Assembly (NCBI RefSeq): GCF_000003195.3
Contig: NC_012873.2
Location: 21,230,347 to 21,294,346, forward strand
From: Sorghum bicolor
Lineage: Eukaryota > Streptophyta > Magnoliopsida > Poales > Poaceae
Reading direction: 5' to 3'
Length of the DNA stretch: 64,000 nt
Made by a program: the position numbers and the translations under genes. This document shows positions 13,196 to 25,752 of the stretch, in pieces. Positions within the stretch are counted from its first letter, which is position 1. Every line of letters starts with the position of its first letter. Under the pieces are notes generated by a model, which saw only the letters and a program-made list of their open reading frames with translations, had not been told where the DNA came from and ran no database searches.

Positions 13196-14453
13196 AGAAC
13201 CCCCATAGTTAAGTCTTTGCTCGTCCTCGAGCAAAGGTTAGAGGAAGATAACCTATGATTATGACACTTTTAAGATATAAGCAAACACAAATACTACTCA
13301 AGACATATCTTATACAAGTGGGTTATGTGGCACTGTCTAACATATATCCTTAGGATGTTGAAAAAATGGAACAGTTCTCAAAGCAAAGTCATCTTCCCAT
13401 TTTCATATCCTTAGTACTTAGAGTTTTTGATAAATGTTTTAAAAGAAAACACATAGTTCATCCTTACTCCTCTAATAGTACTCTCAAGACACTCAGTAAG
13501 TATAGGATTCCTCACCAAGGCATAACATAAGATTGCCTTCTTTTGTTTCATCCTACATCTATTAGGCTTATGGGGCTCAGGCAGGGGGAAACAAGATAGC
13601 ATACTTTCATTTTATCTATTGTAAAGTCAAAATAAGGATCCAAGGATAAGAATGTCATAATCCTAGATCAAGATATGTAAGTGTGTGAAAAATGATTAGA
13701 ATAGAATGCTCCTATATTTGATAAGATCTCTCTCTCTATTTTATTTGAGACATGGCTAGCCTTGTTTTTTATTTTTTCTTTTCTCTTTTTTTCAAAAGCA
13801 ATGGACCTTCATGTGCCCACCTTTTTTTACTAAGCATACCTTTGTGTCTGATCTTATAACCAATACTTAAAGAGAGAAATTCTAAACCTTAAAACATGGA
13901 GCATCTATATGGTGGAAATGGATGACATGTTTTTGCGTACTTCCAGTGTAGAAGTAGCATATATATGTGGTGTGTGTGTGATCTTGATCTTGGGACTATG
14001 ACATAATTCTCAACTAGGGTCACAAGGATTGACTAAACTCGACACAAGTACAAGTAGCATATATAGAAGGGTTTTGAACAAGGTATGAACATATATGGCT
14101 GTGGTAGGAATTCTCTTACTATCGAGGAGTAAGTGACACTATGGTTTTATGATATTCTCAAAAATAAATCTCTAAGCACTTTGAATAGAAAGGGTATGAA
14201 TCATGAGCTAAGAAGTATATCACAATTGTCAACAACCAAGTCAATATGATATTCCTATCAAGATATGTGACCCACAAGTATAAGCATATGCAAGACTTAG
14301 ACTTTGTGACACTTTTACCCTTTTAATGTCATGAATCATGTCACACTTTTAATGTCATAAATCATATATCCAAGTCTTCTTGTTTTTATTTTTTGTTTTG
14401 TTTTATCTAATAAAGCAAACAATAGACAAAAGTAATAAAAAATGAAAGAACAA
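13196..14453. other. Non-coding internal retroelement sequence next to LTR C
   Basis: No ORF is supported. The stretch begins with the PPT-like AGAACCCCC and a near-palindrome TTTGCTCGTCCTCGAGCAAA, and shares short blocks with the 3' non-coding region of element B (for example GCGTACTTCC...GTAGAAG at 13935 and 16720, and GCTGTGGTAGGA at 14099 and 16905). It continues at 27102 on the other side of element B. Confidence 0.5.
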
Positions 14454-14458
14454 AGGGG

Positions 14459-15714
14459 TGTTGACACTTGCTAACACCACTTGAATACTAGGTTGTCATC
14501 CCCAACATGGAACTAGAGTGTACTATGGTATTTATACGCACACAGATAAATCCGCAAGCGCACGGATACCGTTGTAGGTTTTACCCGGTTAAAGGTTTTA
14601 TCGTATCCACAGGGAAACGGGAGAACTGATCTACGCTCTAACTTAACCTAGATAGATAGGTAGGTGTAAATAGGAAAGATGGTAGAATTGAATACGAACA
14701 ATATTAAAGGTAAGATAACAATGGGTGATAATATGGGAATAGAGAGTAGAGCAATCTAGTATATGGGCGATGGTAGGAGAATAAAGAGGATAACTATGGT
14801 TTCTCTACTTCAGAGGGGTATATCTATGTCTGGGACGAACCACGTAATAAGAATATACCACAAAGGATGCTTATCCATAGGCCGATAAACCCTACCAGTC
14901 CTACTAACGGGAGGTGGACTACAGGGGACCACACGATCCGGCTAGACAAGGGATATCCACAAGTAATCTAGGTCTAAGCACCACGCTTACACCTATACTA
15001 CAACTCTCACCTATAGCGTCCTATAGATTAAAGTACTCAAAAGAGTTGTGAACCAGAACATACATGGATAGTAATTGCATAATGAAATAGAAATAGATTA
15101 CCAGAGTCATCCCATGAGCAAGCTTGATTAGAGCTTGATCATGGCGAAGTACAACTGGAGGAAGAACCGACAGGCCGGCCTCTCCTCCAATCCTCCCTCA
15201 CTCTCCATCTCGCTACTATCTAGATCTACTCTAGTTTAGAGAAGAGAGGAGAGCTCCCATCTCCAAACCCTAGCTTTTGCTCTGTCTATGAATAATGAAT
15301 AAGGATGAAGGGGTTGCCTCCTCCAGGGGCTAGGGGGTCTGCTTATATAGTCCCCTCAAGTGAATCTGGGTCGTCGGATCAAACCGACATTAATCGCACG
15401 GTTTTCCTTAATCCTTTAGGTCGGTGGAGCATAATCCGCGAGACGGAACCTGATCGGTTCCTCTAGCTAGGCGGGCGCCCTGCCCCCGAGTCTGCTAGGC
15501 TTCCCGTTCGTTCCCATGTCTTCTGGAGTCTTCTAGATGATAGAAAATTGCACGGCACGTTAATATCTCTATCTAAACCCGACATGTGGGCCTTTCCTCC
15601 ATATTTCCTGATAACCCCCTACAGAAATAGACAAACACCAAAACTCGTGGAATTCTGTCAGATAAAACCCTAAGTCTAGGTGTCGGTTGCATTTGGATCC
15701 TTTTCTTTATTTAT
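14459..15714 (-). repeat. 3' LTR of element B, truncated at its inner end
   Basis: Matches the LTR at 25753-27096 closely from TGTTGACACTTG to CTTTATTTAT, then departs. It lacks the last ~35 bp including GTCAACA and therefore the PPT junction. Two further internal deletions are visible relative to the partner: about 28 bp near 14930 and about 23 bp near 15470. TATATAAG-type promoter motif on the minus strand at 15342-15349. Confidence 0.85.
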
Positions 15715-18700
15715 CTGAGCAAGGATGGACTCAAGAGTTTCTGCAGTGGTTTCATGCCTTAAAGGTACACATGCGTTCAGTCAAGATCTCATCTCTAGGT
15801 TAGGGTAATCTGTTAAGATTTAAACTTACTCATTTTACCTTTGACCATGGGGCTTGCAACCGTCACTTGTGTCTTGAGCAGTTAAAAGAGAGAACGGTCT
15901 AGTCAAGCGTCATGTCTCTTATTTTTGATCAGCTATAGCTCTGGAGTTTTTATAGATTTTCAAAATAAAACTCAGAGATTCCTTGTATGACTCTCTCTAG
16001 TCTCTCTTTTGTGGTATTTCTAGATCCTTACCAAGGCAGTGATGATATATGCCTTCTCTAAGTATGTGGTATTTGTGGTATGAAGCATAATGATATTGCC
16101 TTCTCTCTCACCCTACTCTAACAAGGTTTTGATAGCTGGAACTCATAGGTGGGAGACAGCTAATACATACTTACAAGACATTTATTGCATAGTCAAACAA
16201 TGGATCTAGAGAAACAAGTCAATAAGTCAAATCAAGATGTGCATGTGTGGCGAATGAATGGTGTATGGTGATGATAGTGATAATGGTGAAAGCAATGGTG
16301 AAAGTCTAATTCTACTTTTGCTCTTTTGAGGGGATACATACCTTTCTTGCAGTTTGAAGCTTTTTGAGGAGAATGAGATGCTCTATATTTTCTTTTTCTT
16401 TTCTCTCAGGTGGGTATCTTGTACCCCTAATTCTACTATTGGACACTTGTCCATCTTTACCTCTCGTCTCACTTTTTCTTTTCTTCGAGGTTCCGGGCAC
16501 TTGCCCCTTTTTATTTCCTCGTATTTTTTTCTTTTTTTTCTTCTCTCTCTTTTTTTAGAGCACTCACCCTCCTGGAATAATGTAGCAAGTCGTAGTAACC
16601 AAAATATCTTGAGCATTTATTTCACAGGGAAAAACAGGAATGGGATAAAGTTTTTGGCTATTCTCTCCCGGATAGGAGTAGAATAATTTTGGGTGAATCT
16701 GGAGATGGAAATGAGTGGATGGATGCGTACTTCCGGAGTAGAAGCAGCATGTATGAGTGAACATGCAAGTGAATCTTGATTTTAACTGTATGACAAGCTC
16801 TTAAGGTTCTACACAGCTTGACCACACTCAATGCTCATAAGCAGTAAAAAAGTAAATGTATGGTTCATAGTCTAATAAGCATGTATATTTAGCTGTGGTA
16901 GGATTTTAAACTCTCATCATACATACAGGAACTCATCATGCAACATTTTAAAGATTTTCAAAGATAAAATTCTCCAGAATTCTAGCATCTCTAGGAACAG
17001 ATAAACAGTAGCTCAACCTTCCCATATCATATCCGTTAATGACTTAGACTTTAGATCAAGTACTCTTCCCACAAGTTCAGGTTTAGAGCAAATCTTAATT
17101 CATAACATTCATGCCTAAACTTGAGAGAGAATTTAATTTTGTGAACTAGTCATGGCAGAGCAACTATTCATCATTTCCATGTGAGAGCTTATCATGAGGG
17201 TTCATAGCAAGCTTTATTTATTTATTTATTTAGCAAACTAAGCAAAGATATATATATATAAGCACAAAATCTTTATTTGGGTTTTTATAATGATGCATCT
17301 TTTTATTATTTGAGTAAAGTATAAACACGAGTAGAAACACTAAGCTGGATAAATGGGGGAGCTCTCCCCCAAGCTGGATTTTGACTTAATTTCTTCTGAT
17401 GTAGCTAGCAGGTGGCGGAGGTGTATTTGAATGTCGGCGGCACCCTGACTGCGATTAGGATGTCCTCCGTCTGCTAGTCTTCTTTGATTCTTGAATTCTG
17501 TGGAGCTCAAATAGACAACAAAGCTTTGTGGAACTGGTTAAGTGTTAGCATAAAATCTCTTTGCCTTTATCATGTTGAGCTTCCTCCTAATAAATTTTAT
17601 TTATTTAGCACGATCATGCACTTATCATTTTTATATTTTTATTGTAAGATGAAAACATATTTATTTTATGCCACCACAGTCAATATACCTATGGGTTTTA
17701 AACCACAAGTCTACTCACGTGGGGCTTTAGATTTTATGATGCAGTGCAATGAACAAATATTTTTGTTTTCTTTTCTAATGCTAATGTGGAAAAGTAAATA
17801 TGCTAATGCAAGTGATGGAATAAAAAAAAGAAAAAGGAATGCAGAAAAGATAAATATGGATAAATACCGATTTTACCTTCTGACAAGGATCCAATGTTTT
17901 AAGTCTTCTGGACAAGACTTCTCACCGTGTTCATTCTTTAGGTGCGTCATCTGATTCAGGTGCGGACCTTGACGTCTGCACCTCTTGATACGGTGTCACC
18001 CATGTTCTTCGTTTGCCCAGCAGTTCGAAGTGTGGCGTTGGCAGCATCCTGCTTAGTGTGTTTGTGCTCGTAGATCTAGGTCCTTCACTTGGTGGAGTCT
18101 AGGAGTTGTAAAACTTCTCCATGTTTCTCAAAATGTGTCCTGCTCATAGAGACAAGGCAGAGATCAAGTGCATGGGTCCTGTTGGTGGAAAACACCAACA
18201 GAACCAAAAGTATATTTATTCTTCTCTATCCTTAAGCATAGGGAGCAAAACAAAGTTGATGCATGATAAGTTCATGAGTGTAGCATTTAAAACATTTGTC
18301 ACATTAGATCGCTCAACCTTATGGAAAGATAATCTATCTATGTATATGTCTTTTTCTTAATATCTTCTCAAAGATTGAATGTGCAACATTTTAGCTCATA
18401 TGATTAGGAGTGTGGGATCACAAAGGTGGAAGGACTAAACATGTTGAATCGATTGGGTTGGTTAACCTAGAGTTGTAAATCATATATGTTTGTCTCTTTT
18501 ATTCATATGAACGCCAGAACCAAAGAGAAGCTTATAAAGTGATAGTCAAGTACCTTAAGATGTTACCTTACTTGAAGAGTGATGGTACAGTATCTCCTTG
18601 TGGAAGCTTTCCTTTCTTAGCGGTTGTGCATCGTGTTTGTGGCACCCTCCATGGATCATCTCTTATGAGCTACGTCCTCCTTGTGTAAATTATTAAACTT

Positions 18701-19454
18701 GATGTGTCTCTCTCTTGGTCTCCATTGTGAGTTTATCTCAGGACTTCCCAGGTTGATATTGAAAGTTTTCCTACAGGGGTTAGTCCAACAAAATATCCAA
18801 TATCTACTATAGAATACTATCAGCTCAAAAATCAACCTAGACACCATGTCTAATTTGATTTAGGAGGGCATTTTAACCTAAGCACCATGCTTAATTTAAA
18901 ATCCCTTGGAAGTGAGATCATCATTCCTAAACTAAGCACCATGCTTATTTAAGAGATAAATGAAACTACTCCAAACCTAGACATATACTAAAGCAAATAA
19001 AGGTAGCATGAGAGCATTTATAGAGATCTACTCAAGTGGAGATGAAGTAGTGTGATTAGTATTTAACAAATTGAGCATGTCTCAAAGGTAAGGACAACCA
19101 ACATAGCAACATGGCAAAGGATATTTTTATGTAAAGTACTCCCCCAAGCTTGAATTTTGCAAAATTCAAGTTTGGATTTAATTGAATGTTGTATGATGAT
19201 CATACCTTGTGCTTGTTGTTTATCCGATCTTCTTGCTCCAATCCTAGAAAGGTTAGTGACAAGAATACCCGAAGGAATATTTTTACAATTATCCTTATAT
19301 GCTCAATACACAAGGTAATGTTGTAAATAATTAAAAGCTCATGTTACGATCTGATCAGTGCTTATTTTAGGACACTAAGCTTGTCTTTGGGAAACCATCA
19401 ATTTATGTCGGCGAAGTGGTTTGCCTTCCAACGCTGACCTATATCAAGATCAAC
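15715..19454. other. Long non-coding internal region of element B
   Basis: No credible gene. The region is AT-rich with T-rich runs (16490-16558), TTTA repeats near 17215-17235 and a short AT repeat near 17250. Blocks recur in 13.2-14.4 kb, 27.1-27.9 kb and around 40.85-40.93 kb (for example ACCGATTTTACCTT at 17865 versus ACTGATTTACCTT at 40903), so these are copies of one retroelement non-coding region. Open frames at 16354 and 17484 are low-complexity chance ORFs. Confidence 0.55.
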
Positions 19455-22400
19455 TCAACGAGATCTGCAATATTTATTATAGGCATATGCATCGACAACC
19501 GCCCTTTTAAAGTTTTTATAAATAGAAAGGAAGAGGGGGTTGGAGATCTCAAATGTGGTGATGTTGGATGTCACAGAACCGACCAAATTATAAGAGTTCA
19601 AGTGCAGAAACGATCGTCAAACAATCAAGTTTCTAAACTTGAGCCCATATAATCCCGGTAGTCAATCGAAATCACGAAGGACTTCAAACCAACTCGCAAC
19701 AAACCAAGATCGTAATAGTTCAACATAAACACAACGAATGTTACATAGTCATTCATTGCCGTCGAAGCGGCACCACATCGGAGTATTAAGTTATTACAAC
19801 ACATGTTCGAAGTAGCGGAAGCAAAATAAGTACACACACTTGTTCAAAGTTCAGTTCACAAGTTTGTTACTGCCAGAGTCTAGGTCATCCTTCCAAAAGC
19901 ATCATAGACGAGAAGATTAGAGAACCGTGCCCAACGGTTAGTCCTCATCCCCAGCGGGATGGAGACAGGTCTTGCAGAAACCGTCATAGAAGATATCATC
20001 TGCAACAGGTGGGAATAAACCCTGAGTACGAGGATGTACTCAGCTAGACTTACCCGTCTAGTAAAACACAAAATACACGAAGGATCATGCAAGGCTGAAT
20101 TTTAAGTGGAGCTGGTTGACTCACCTTTTTGCCCAAAAGCTTAACTTACCACTAAGTCATTTTAAGAGCATCAGATTTATTTATCATCAGCCTACCACTA
20201 GATTAGCACCTGTACTACAACACATCACTTGATTATTCCAAACACTAATAACCATATCAATTTCATCATAGGTTCTTCTTGCTATCATCATTATCATGAA
20301 CCAAGTTTATTAGTGAATGCTACGTTTGCCGCTGCTCTGTCAAGTTCTCACTAACCGGGAGAGATGGCGATTCGAATCGAATTCCTATCCAGCTGGAGGT
20401 TTATTCCTAGCACTCACCCAAGCATCCCCTGCCGGAGAGCCAAAGGGTCACCTTTGGTACGACTCAGAAATCGCGGCTCCGATCAGCGCCGCACTCCCAG
20501 GGCTACCACTCTGCCAGGGAGGTCAGGAATTTTAACTCACCTGCCTTTGGACTTACGCCAATGGTCCCCCGCACACCGCACTTCCTCCGGTAGTGCGCAC
20601 TTTATACTTGCCGGTCTTCCGGCCTGAGTCATACTACTCGGCTTTGCGGTCGGAACGAGTTATCCGGCCAACTAAGTGTCAGGCATGCGTTCAATCATGA
20701 CAAGAGGACGTGCAACGATCGGTCCTTAGCTGCCACAGACGGAGTTACTACACACTTGCAAAACTCCGCCCGGCTTAAGTCAATTTGATCAGGTTCCATC
20801 CACGATAGCACATATAGACCATCGCGACCCGACACAACCCTATATCGCGCGGATGACAGGATATCACCCGACTTCTACCGATTAAAGCATAACTAAGCTG
20901 CTACTCGAACCTAACTCTACAACCAGGGAGGGTAAGTTATCTGGACAAGGATAGAGTAGAATGCAGCAACAGTTTCATCACAACTCCTATACGTAATGCA
21001 TCAATAGATATAACGTATTAAGTAAACTTTCGAAAATAGAGGAGGCTTAAAATGCTCCGGGGCTTGCCTTTCACGAACGATGCCGGCTCGTGACTCGGGC
21101 ACTCAACTTCTTCTTCGGGCTCCTCGAGTCCGGCTTGCTGGACCTCCACCTCCTGGCTGCCTTCCTGGCCTTCGGGGTTCGCTTGGAGCTCGAAGGAAAC
21201 TGCCACGTCCGGTGCACCTATTGCATGCTCGATGAATGAGAAGGTGCACATGCTACAGATGAATGCTTAATAACACAAGCAACTCACTGGACACTCATTT
21301 ACGGAGCAAGAGTTATACTAACTCACATGAATAAACAAGTTAACATAACCCAAGCCTATCATGGCACCAAAGCAGCCAACGACACAAAACAAGTATGCTC
21401 AGTAAATAAATCATAATTATAGATAGGCAGGTCCAACAAACATGAGTAAGGACATTCTGGAAAGCTTAGGAAATTGTCTACAACTCATCTTTAAACATGA
21501 CAGCAAGATTCAAATATTAAACTAGTCATTTTAACAAAGTTCCAGGTTCTGTTCCAGAAAAACAGAGAACCCATATTTCTGGAACCCAACTTGGAACAGC
21601 TATAACTTTTAAACTACTTGGCCAAATGACCTCAAATTTAAACCTCAGTTAGTTCAACAAGTTTAGAACAACTTTGTTTTATACAAGTTTCACAGAAAGT
21701 CAAGTTATCATTAAGCAAAGTTAAATTACTCACTTGCTGTCCAGAACAGCATTTAACCCTATAGTTAATTATTTAATGACATGATCAAAACACAAACCAT
21801 GCCAACCAAATGACTCATGAGCACAAACATATTACAAGGTCACCAGATCATCAGTTGAAAACCCCAAAACAATTACTTAACAAGGCATTTATTAATTAAT
21901 TTTAGATAAGGCATATTTACAAGATATTAGTTAAATTGCTCAGAAAAATCTACAAAAATTACAGAGGCACAAGTATAACATCAGATCACCACCATAAAAA
22001 TTTCAGGACCATTGCATATGCCAAATTAAAGATATGCATTTAACATGTATCAAGGCATTTATTTCATAAATTCATAGACATGACTTATATAGTGTCAAAT
22101 AACAGATTTCAGATTATTTATATCTTAGGAATACCATAAACAAGTTTACCACCAAAATAGAGCACCAGCATAAGCACCAATTATTTTATGTGATTTAATT
22201 AAAGAAACAAGCCATATTTCAAACACAAATTACATATCACAACTGCAGTGCTCCAAAAATCATGCAATAATTATCAGAGCACTCTAATGCCATGCAAAGA
22301 CCACCATAAAATTTTCAGAGCAAACTAATCAGTAAAACCAGAGATATGCATTTATCCATAAATAACAAGATTAAATCCTTAATAAATAATTTCTCAGAAA

Positions 22401-25400
22401 ACATGATTCATTTTATATTTTTATTAAATACTAGCCATCTCTAGAAACAACACAAAATTTGTTTCACAATTTTTGGATCTCAGAAACAGGAGATATGATT
22501 TTTGCAAGAAAGCCAAAAATCAGGATTTTGAATAAAAGAAAAGGAGGGAAAGAGAGAGTCGCTGACAGTGGGTCCCACCCGTCAGGCTCTTCTTCCTCAC
22601 GGCCGAGGTGATCTTCGCCGGCGATTTCTCCGCGACGGCGAGGTCTCCGGCCAAACCCAGGGCATCAACGTGATCCCCAAACCCTAACGACTCGATTGAC
22701 CCCACTTTTGCCGCGGCGGAGCCACCGGAAGGGACTCACCGTCGGCAATGGCGGCTCGGCGGAGGTGCTCGGCGTTACGCCGGAGCCCTCAGGCCGGTAG
22801 AGCGTGACCTAAGGCCTTCTACAGCACCAGCAGACTAGGGTGAAGCTTCCTAGGTACGCGGCTTGGCCTGGATCCCCGTGGAAAGCGCTGGCCACGAGAG
22901 CACCCAACTCCGGCGGAAGCACGGCGGCGCTGCGCACCGTGTCCGGCGACGGAGAACCCGGTAGAGCGTCCACCAGGTGGCGCAAAAGCTCGCTAAAGAC
23001 CTAAGCTACCTCTAGGACCTAACCAAAGATGATGAGAAGCCTCACAACGCTCGGCATTGAGTTCGCCGGAGAAGAGGGTCACGGCGGACCGATTTGGGGG
23101 AAGAAAGAAATGTCGGCTCACCGGTGGGTTTCTCGGCGAGTTAGAGGGTGGAGCTTGGAGAGCGGCTCACGGCGGAGCTTTGGGTGGAGTTTGGTGGACG
23201 GAGACGCAGAGAGGAGCGCACACGAGCTCGCCGGAGTGAGCTCGCGGCGGAGAGCTCGCTGCGGGCGAGGTTCAGGCGAGAGAGGGCGAGGCAGAGCGAA
23301 GTGGACGCGTCCACTCGCTCGGGGCGATGCCGTGGAGGTCATGCACGCGACGAGGGCTGACAGGCGGGGCCAGGAACGGCGTACGGGCGCCAATTGTCGC
23401 CGTTGTGCTGCCGCCGGTCGGCCACGTCGGCGAGCTCCAAGTCGATTCAGAGAAAGCAATGGCCGACTGACAGAGCGACTTCACTGGTGATTATCTCCCA
23501 AACCAGAGCGAATTAGGAGATGGCGTAGTTGACAAACTTGGAGTACTAGGCGAGATCTACAACTTTGTCAACTAGAGCAAAGGCCAGATCGGCCTGGATT
23601 GAAAGATATAGAGTTTCCAAAATCGATCGAGCAAACTGCGAAGCACCCGGGACTTAGAAAATTTTCTAAGTGTGGAAAACAGCCCCAAATCTGCCTTGTG
23701 GGCCATTTTTGAGCTATTTGTGATCATTTTCATGAGATGGCCATAAAACAACTTTTGTTCCTTATAAAATTTGCTACAACTTTGCTGTAGGAAGTTTTGA
23801 CATGCAAACATTTTATGAAACACTTTTTAAAAGCCTAAGCAAAAGAGGTTTCTAGGGCCTATTTGCATAAGTATGCCTTAAGTGATTATTTTGGAGAAGT
23901 GATCAACATGAACATTGTTCCCAAGGTTAAGTTAAGCATAGATAAGCTATTTACCAAGACATTAAGCACAAACACAAGCATTGTTCACCCAAACATAAGC
24001 ATAGGAAGCCTATTTAAGCAATTTAAAACACATTTTTGCAAAGGATGACATGTCTCAAGATAGATGATGATCATGGATGCTTTGAAGGAAAGATGATGCT
24101 CATGCTATGCACATGTTTGATGCAACCATAACACTGGGGTGTTACATTGGAGAGACCAATAGATTGGGAAGATGTTGCATATGAGCATAGAGTAAACGAA
24201 GTGGCTACGAAATAAATTCCATGCTCATTAATGTTAACTTCGTCTCCAATCTGAATGTTCGGAGTTTCGCCTAGATTGGTCTCACCTATGTCCTCTTCTG
24301 TAGTTGAATGAATCTCATCTTCAAAGGGAGCCAAGAACTCACCATTTGAAATTGAGCCAAAGTCAGAATCCATTAAGGCTTCTTCCTTATCCATCCATTC
24401 TACACATTCTAGCCATTTAGAACTTGTGATCAGGAAAGGGGAGGTTTTAGAATTTTCTAAATGGCTTAGCTCTCGTTCTATGACATTACTTGACATGTCA
24501 TCCTCATGGTCTTTATGACTCCTATGGTTTGATCGTCTTGATGGATTGTTAGGATCATCATGAGAATTAAAAGGAGAGGGATAAGAGGGGTCTCTAAGGT
24601 CATCGGATTTAGAATCTGTGAACATGGAAGGGGAGCAGATAGAATCTTCTATATGGTTTAGCTCTCCTTCACTTGATATGTCATCCTCGACTTCTTCATA
24701 ACAGGAACCAGGACATTCTCTAAGAGAACCATTATTGCAAGGATTTGAATTATCCCTGCTTGAAGGTCTCTTATGGAACTAGAAGTCTAAACTTTCAGCA
24801 TCTGAAAGATTTAAGGTCGGAATTCCTTCCTCCCTTGGAGAATTTTGGGGTATTGATGGTTTAGGATCGATAGCTAAAGTTTGGGATTGGAGTGGTTGTG
24901 ATCTGGCTATCGAAACTTCTTCTTGTCTAGGAACTGGTTCTTTCTCTTTCTTAGGGATATAAATGCTAGGAAACTTTCCACTCAATGAATCAATTAAATC
25001 CCTAGCTTCACTAGCAAGTAGGTGATAGAAGGATCCTCTAGAGGCTGTATTCAAGGTTTGCTTATTTTCCCTACTAAGACCCTCAAAGAAGTGAATTAGA
25101 AGAACTTCTTCTGGAATAGAAAGCTTTGGGCCAGTGAGAGTAAGGTTAATAAAGCGGTCCCATGATTTGCCAAGACATTCTTCTTCCAGTTGTCTAAAAG
25201 AAATAATCTCACGCCGAAGTTCTGCCACTTTGTAGATTGGAAAATATTTAAAAAGAAAACTATTATATAACTCCCAATCTGTATGAACACTCCCTACTTT
25301 CAGTTTGTACCAATGTCTAGCTTTTCCTGTTAAAGAGAATGGAAAGAGCTTCCATTTAAGGGTCTCATCGGACATGCCTTCTATGCGAAGGAGGTCACAG

Positions 25401-25594
25401 ACTTGATAAAACTCTCTTAGGTGTGTGTATGGGTTTTCCTCACCTTCTCCCGAGAAAGGTTGTTTTTGAACAAATTCTATGTATTCGGGGTCAATCTCAA
25501 AACTAGATGCTATGATAGGCTTTGAAGATTTTAGTGGTTCGAGATGTGTGCCCGTAGTTCTATGAAATTCATGGATAGACATGTTTGAATTCAT
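19455..25594 (-). pseudogene. Gag-like ORF of element B, split by solo LTR G
   Basis: The frame starts at 25594 and encodes a gypsy gag (FSGEGEENPYTHLREFYQVC, then FPFSLTGKARHWYKL and WDRFINL). One in-frame TAG lies at 24779-24781, after which the same frame continues as an acidic tail to 24147. Solo LTR G enters there; beyond its far end, from 19568, the same frame resumes (ITTFEISNPLFLSIYKNFKR) and ends at TGA 19455-19457. So one ORF of roughly 500 codons was cut by the insertion. The gag family is shared with element 1. No downstream pol is present. Confidence 0.75.
19569..24146 (-). mobile_element. Solo LTR G, 4578 bp
   Basis: Plus-strand ends are TGTCACAG and GGGTGTTACA, and the flanks carry the 5-bp duplication TTGGA (19564-19568 and 24147-24151). 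This is an LTR left alone after recombination between two LTRs, in minus orientation. No internal domain remains. A GC-rich block at about 22540-23500 sits between AT-rich stretches and gives overlapping chance ORFs on both strands. The termini and large size suggest a Del/Tekay-type gypsy LTR; the lineage is a guess without coding sequence. Confidence 0.85.
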
Positions 25595-25726
25595 GATAGA
25601 CCAGAGATCAAGGATTAGATAAAAAGAAAGAATAGCAGAGATAAGGCAAAAGATAAAAGAAAAAGTATATATATATATATATTTAGAAAATGATTAAGCT
25701 TGTTCATAGTCAACTCAGCAACCGTC

Positions 25727-25744
25727 TCCCTGGCAATGGCGCCA
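25727..25744 (-). other. Primer binding site of element B (tRNA-Asp type)
   Basis: Plus-strand TCCCTGGCAATGGCGCCA differs at two positions from the 3' end of plant tRNA-Asp (TCCCCGGCAACGGCGCCA). It lies 8 bases inside the 5' LTR, as expected for a minus-oriented element. Confidence 0.8.
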
Positions 25745-25752
25745 AAAATGCT

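Noticed and set aside
17484..17954. 156-codon plus-strand ORF
   Set aside because: AT-rich, low-complexity content within non-coding retroelement sequence, with similar blocks at 40.8 kb that are not open.
20317..20627. ORFs around 20.3-20.6 kb
   Set aside because: Inside solo LTR G, two frames open at once, no motifs.
22520..23490. Overlapping ORFs of 60-153 codons in the GC-rich block of solo LTR G
   Set aside because: GC-rich sequence leaves many frames open; the peptides are Arg/Ala/Ser-rich without domain motifs, and the block lies inside an LTR.
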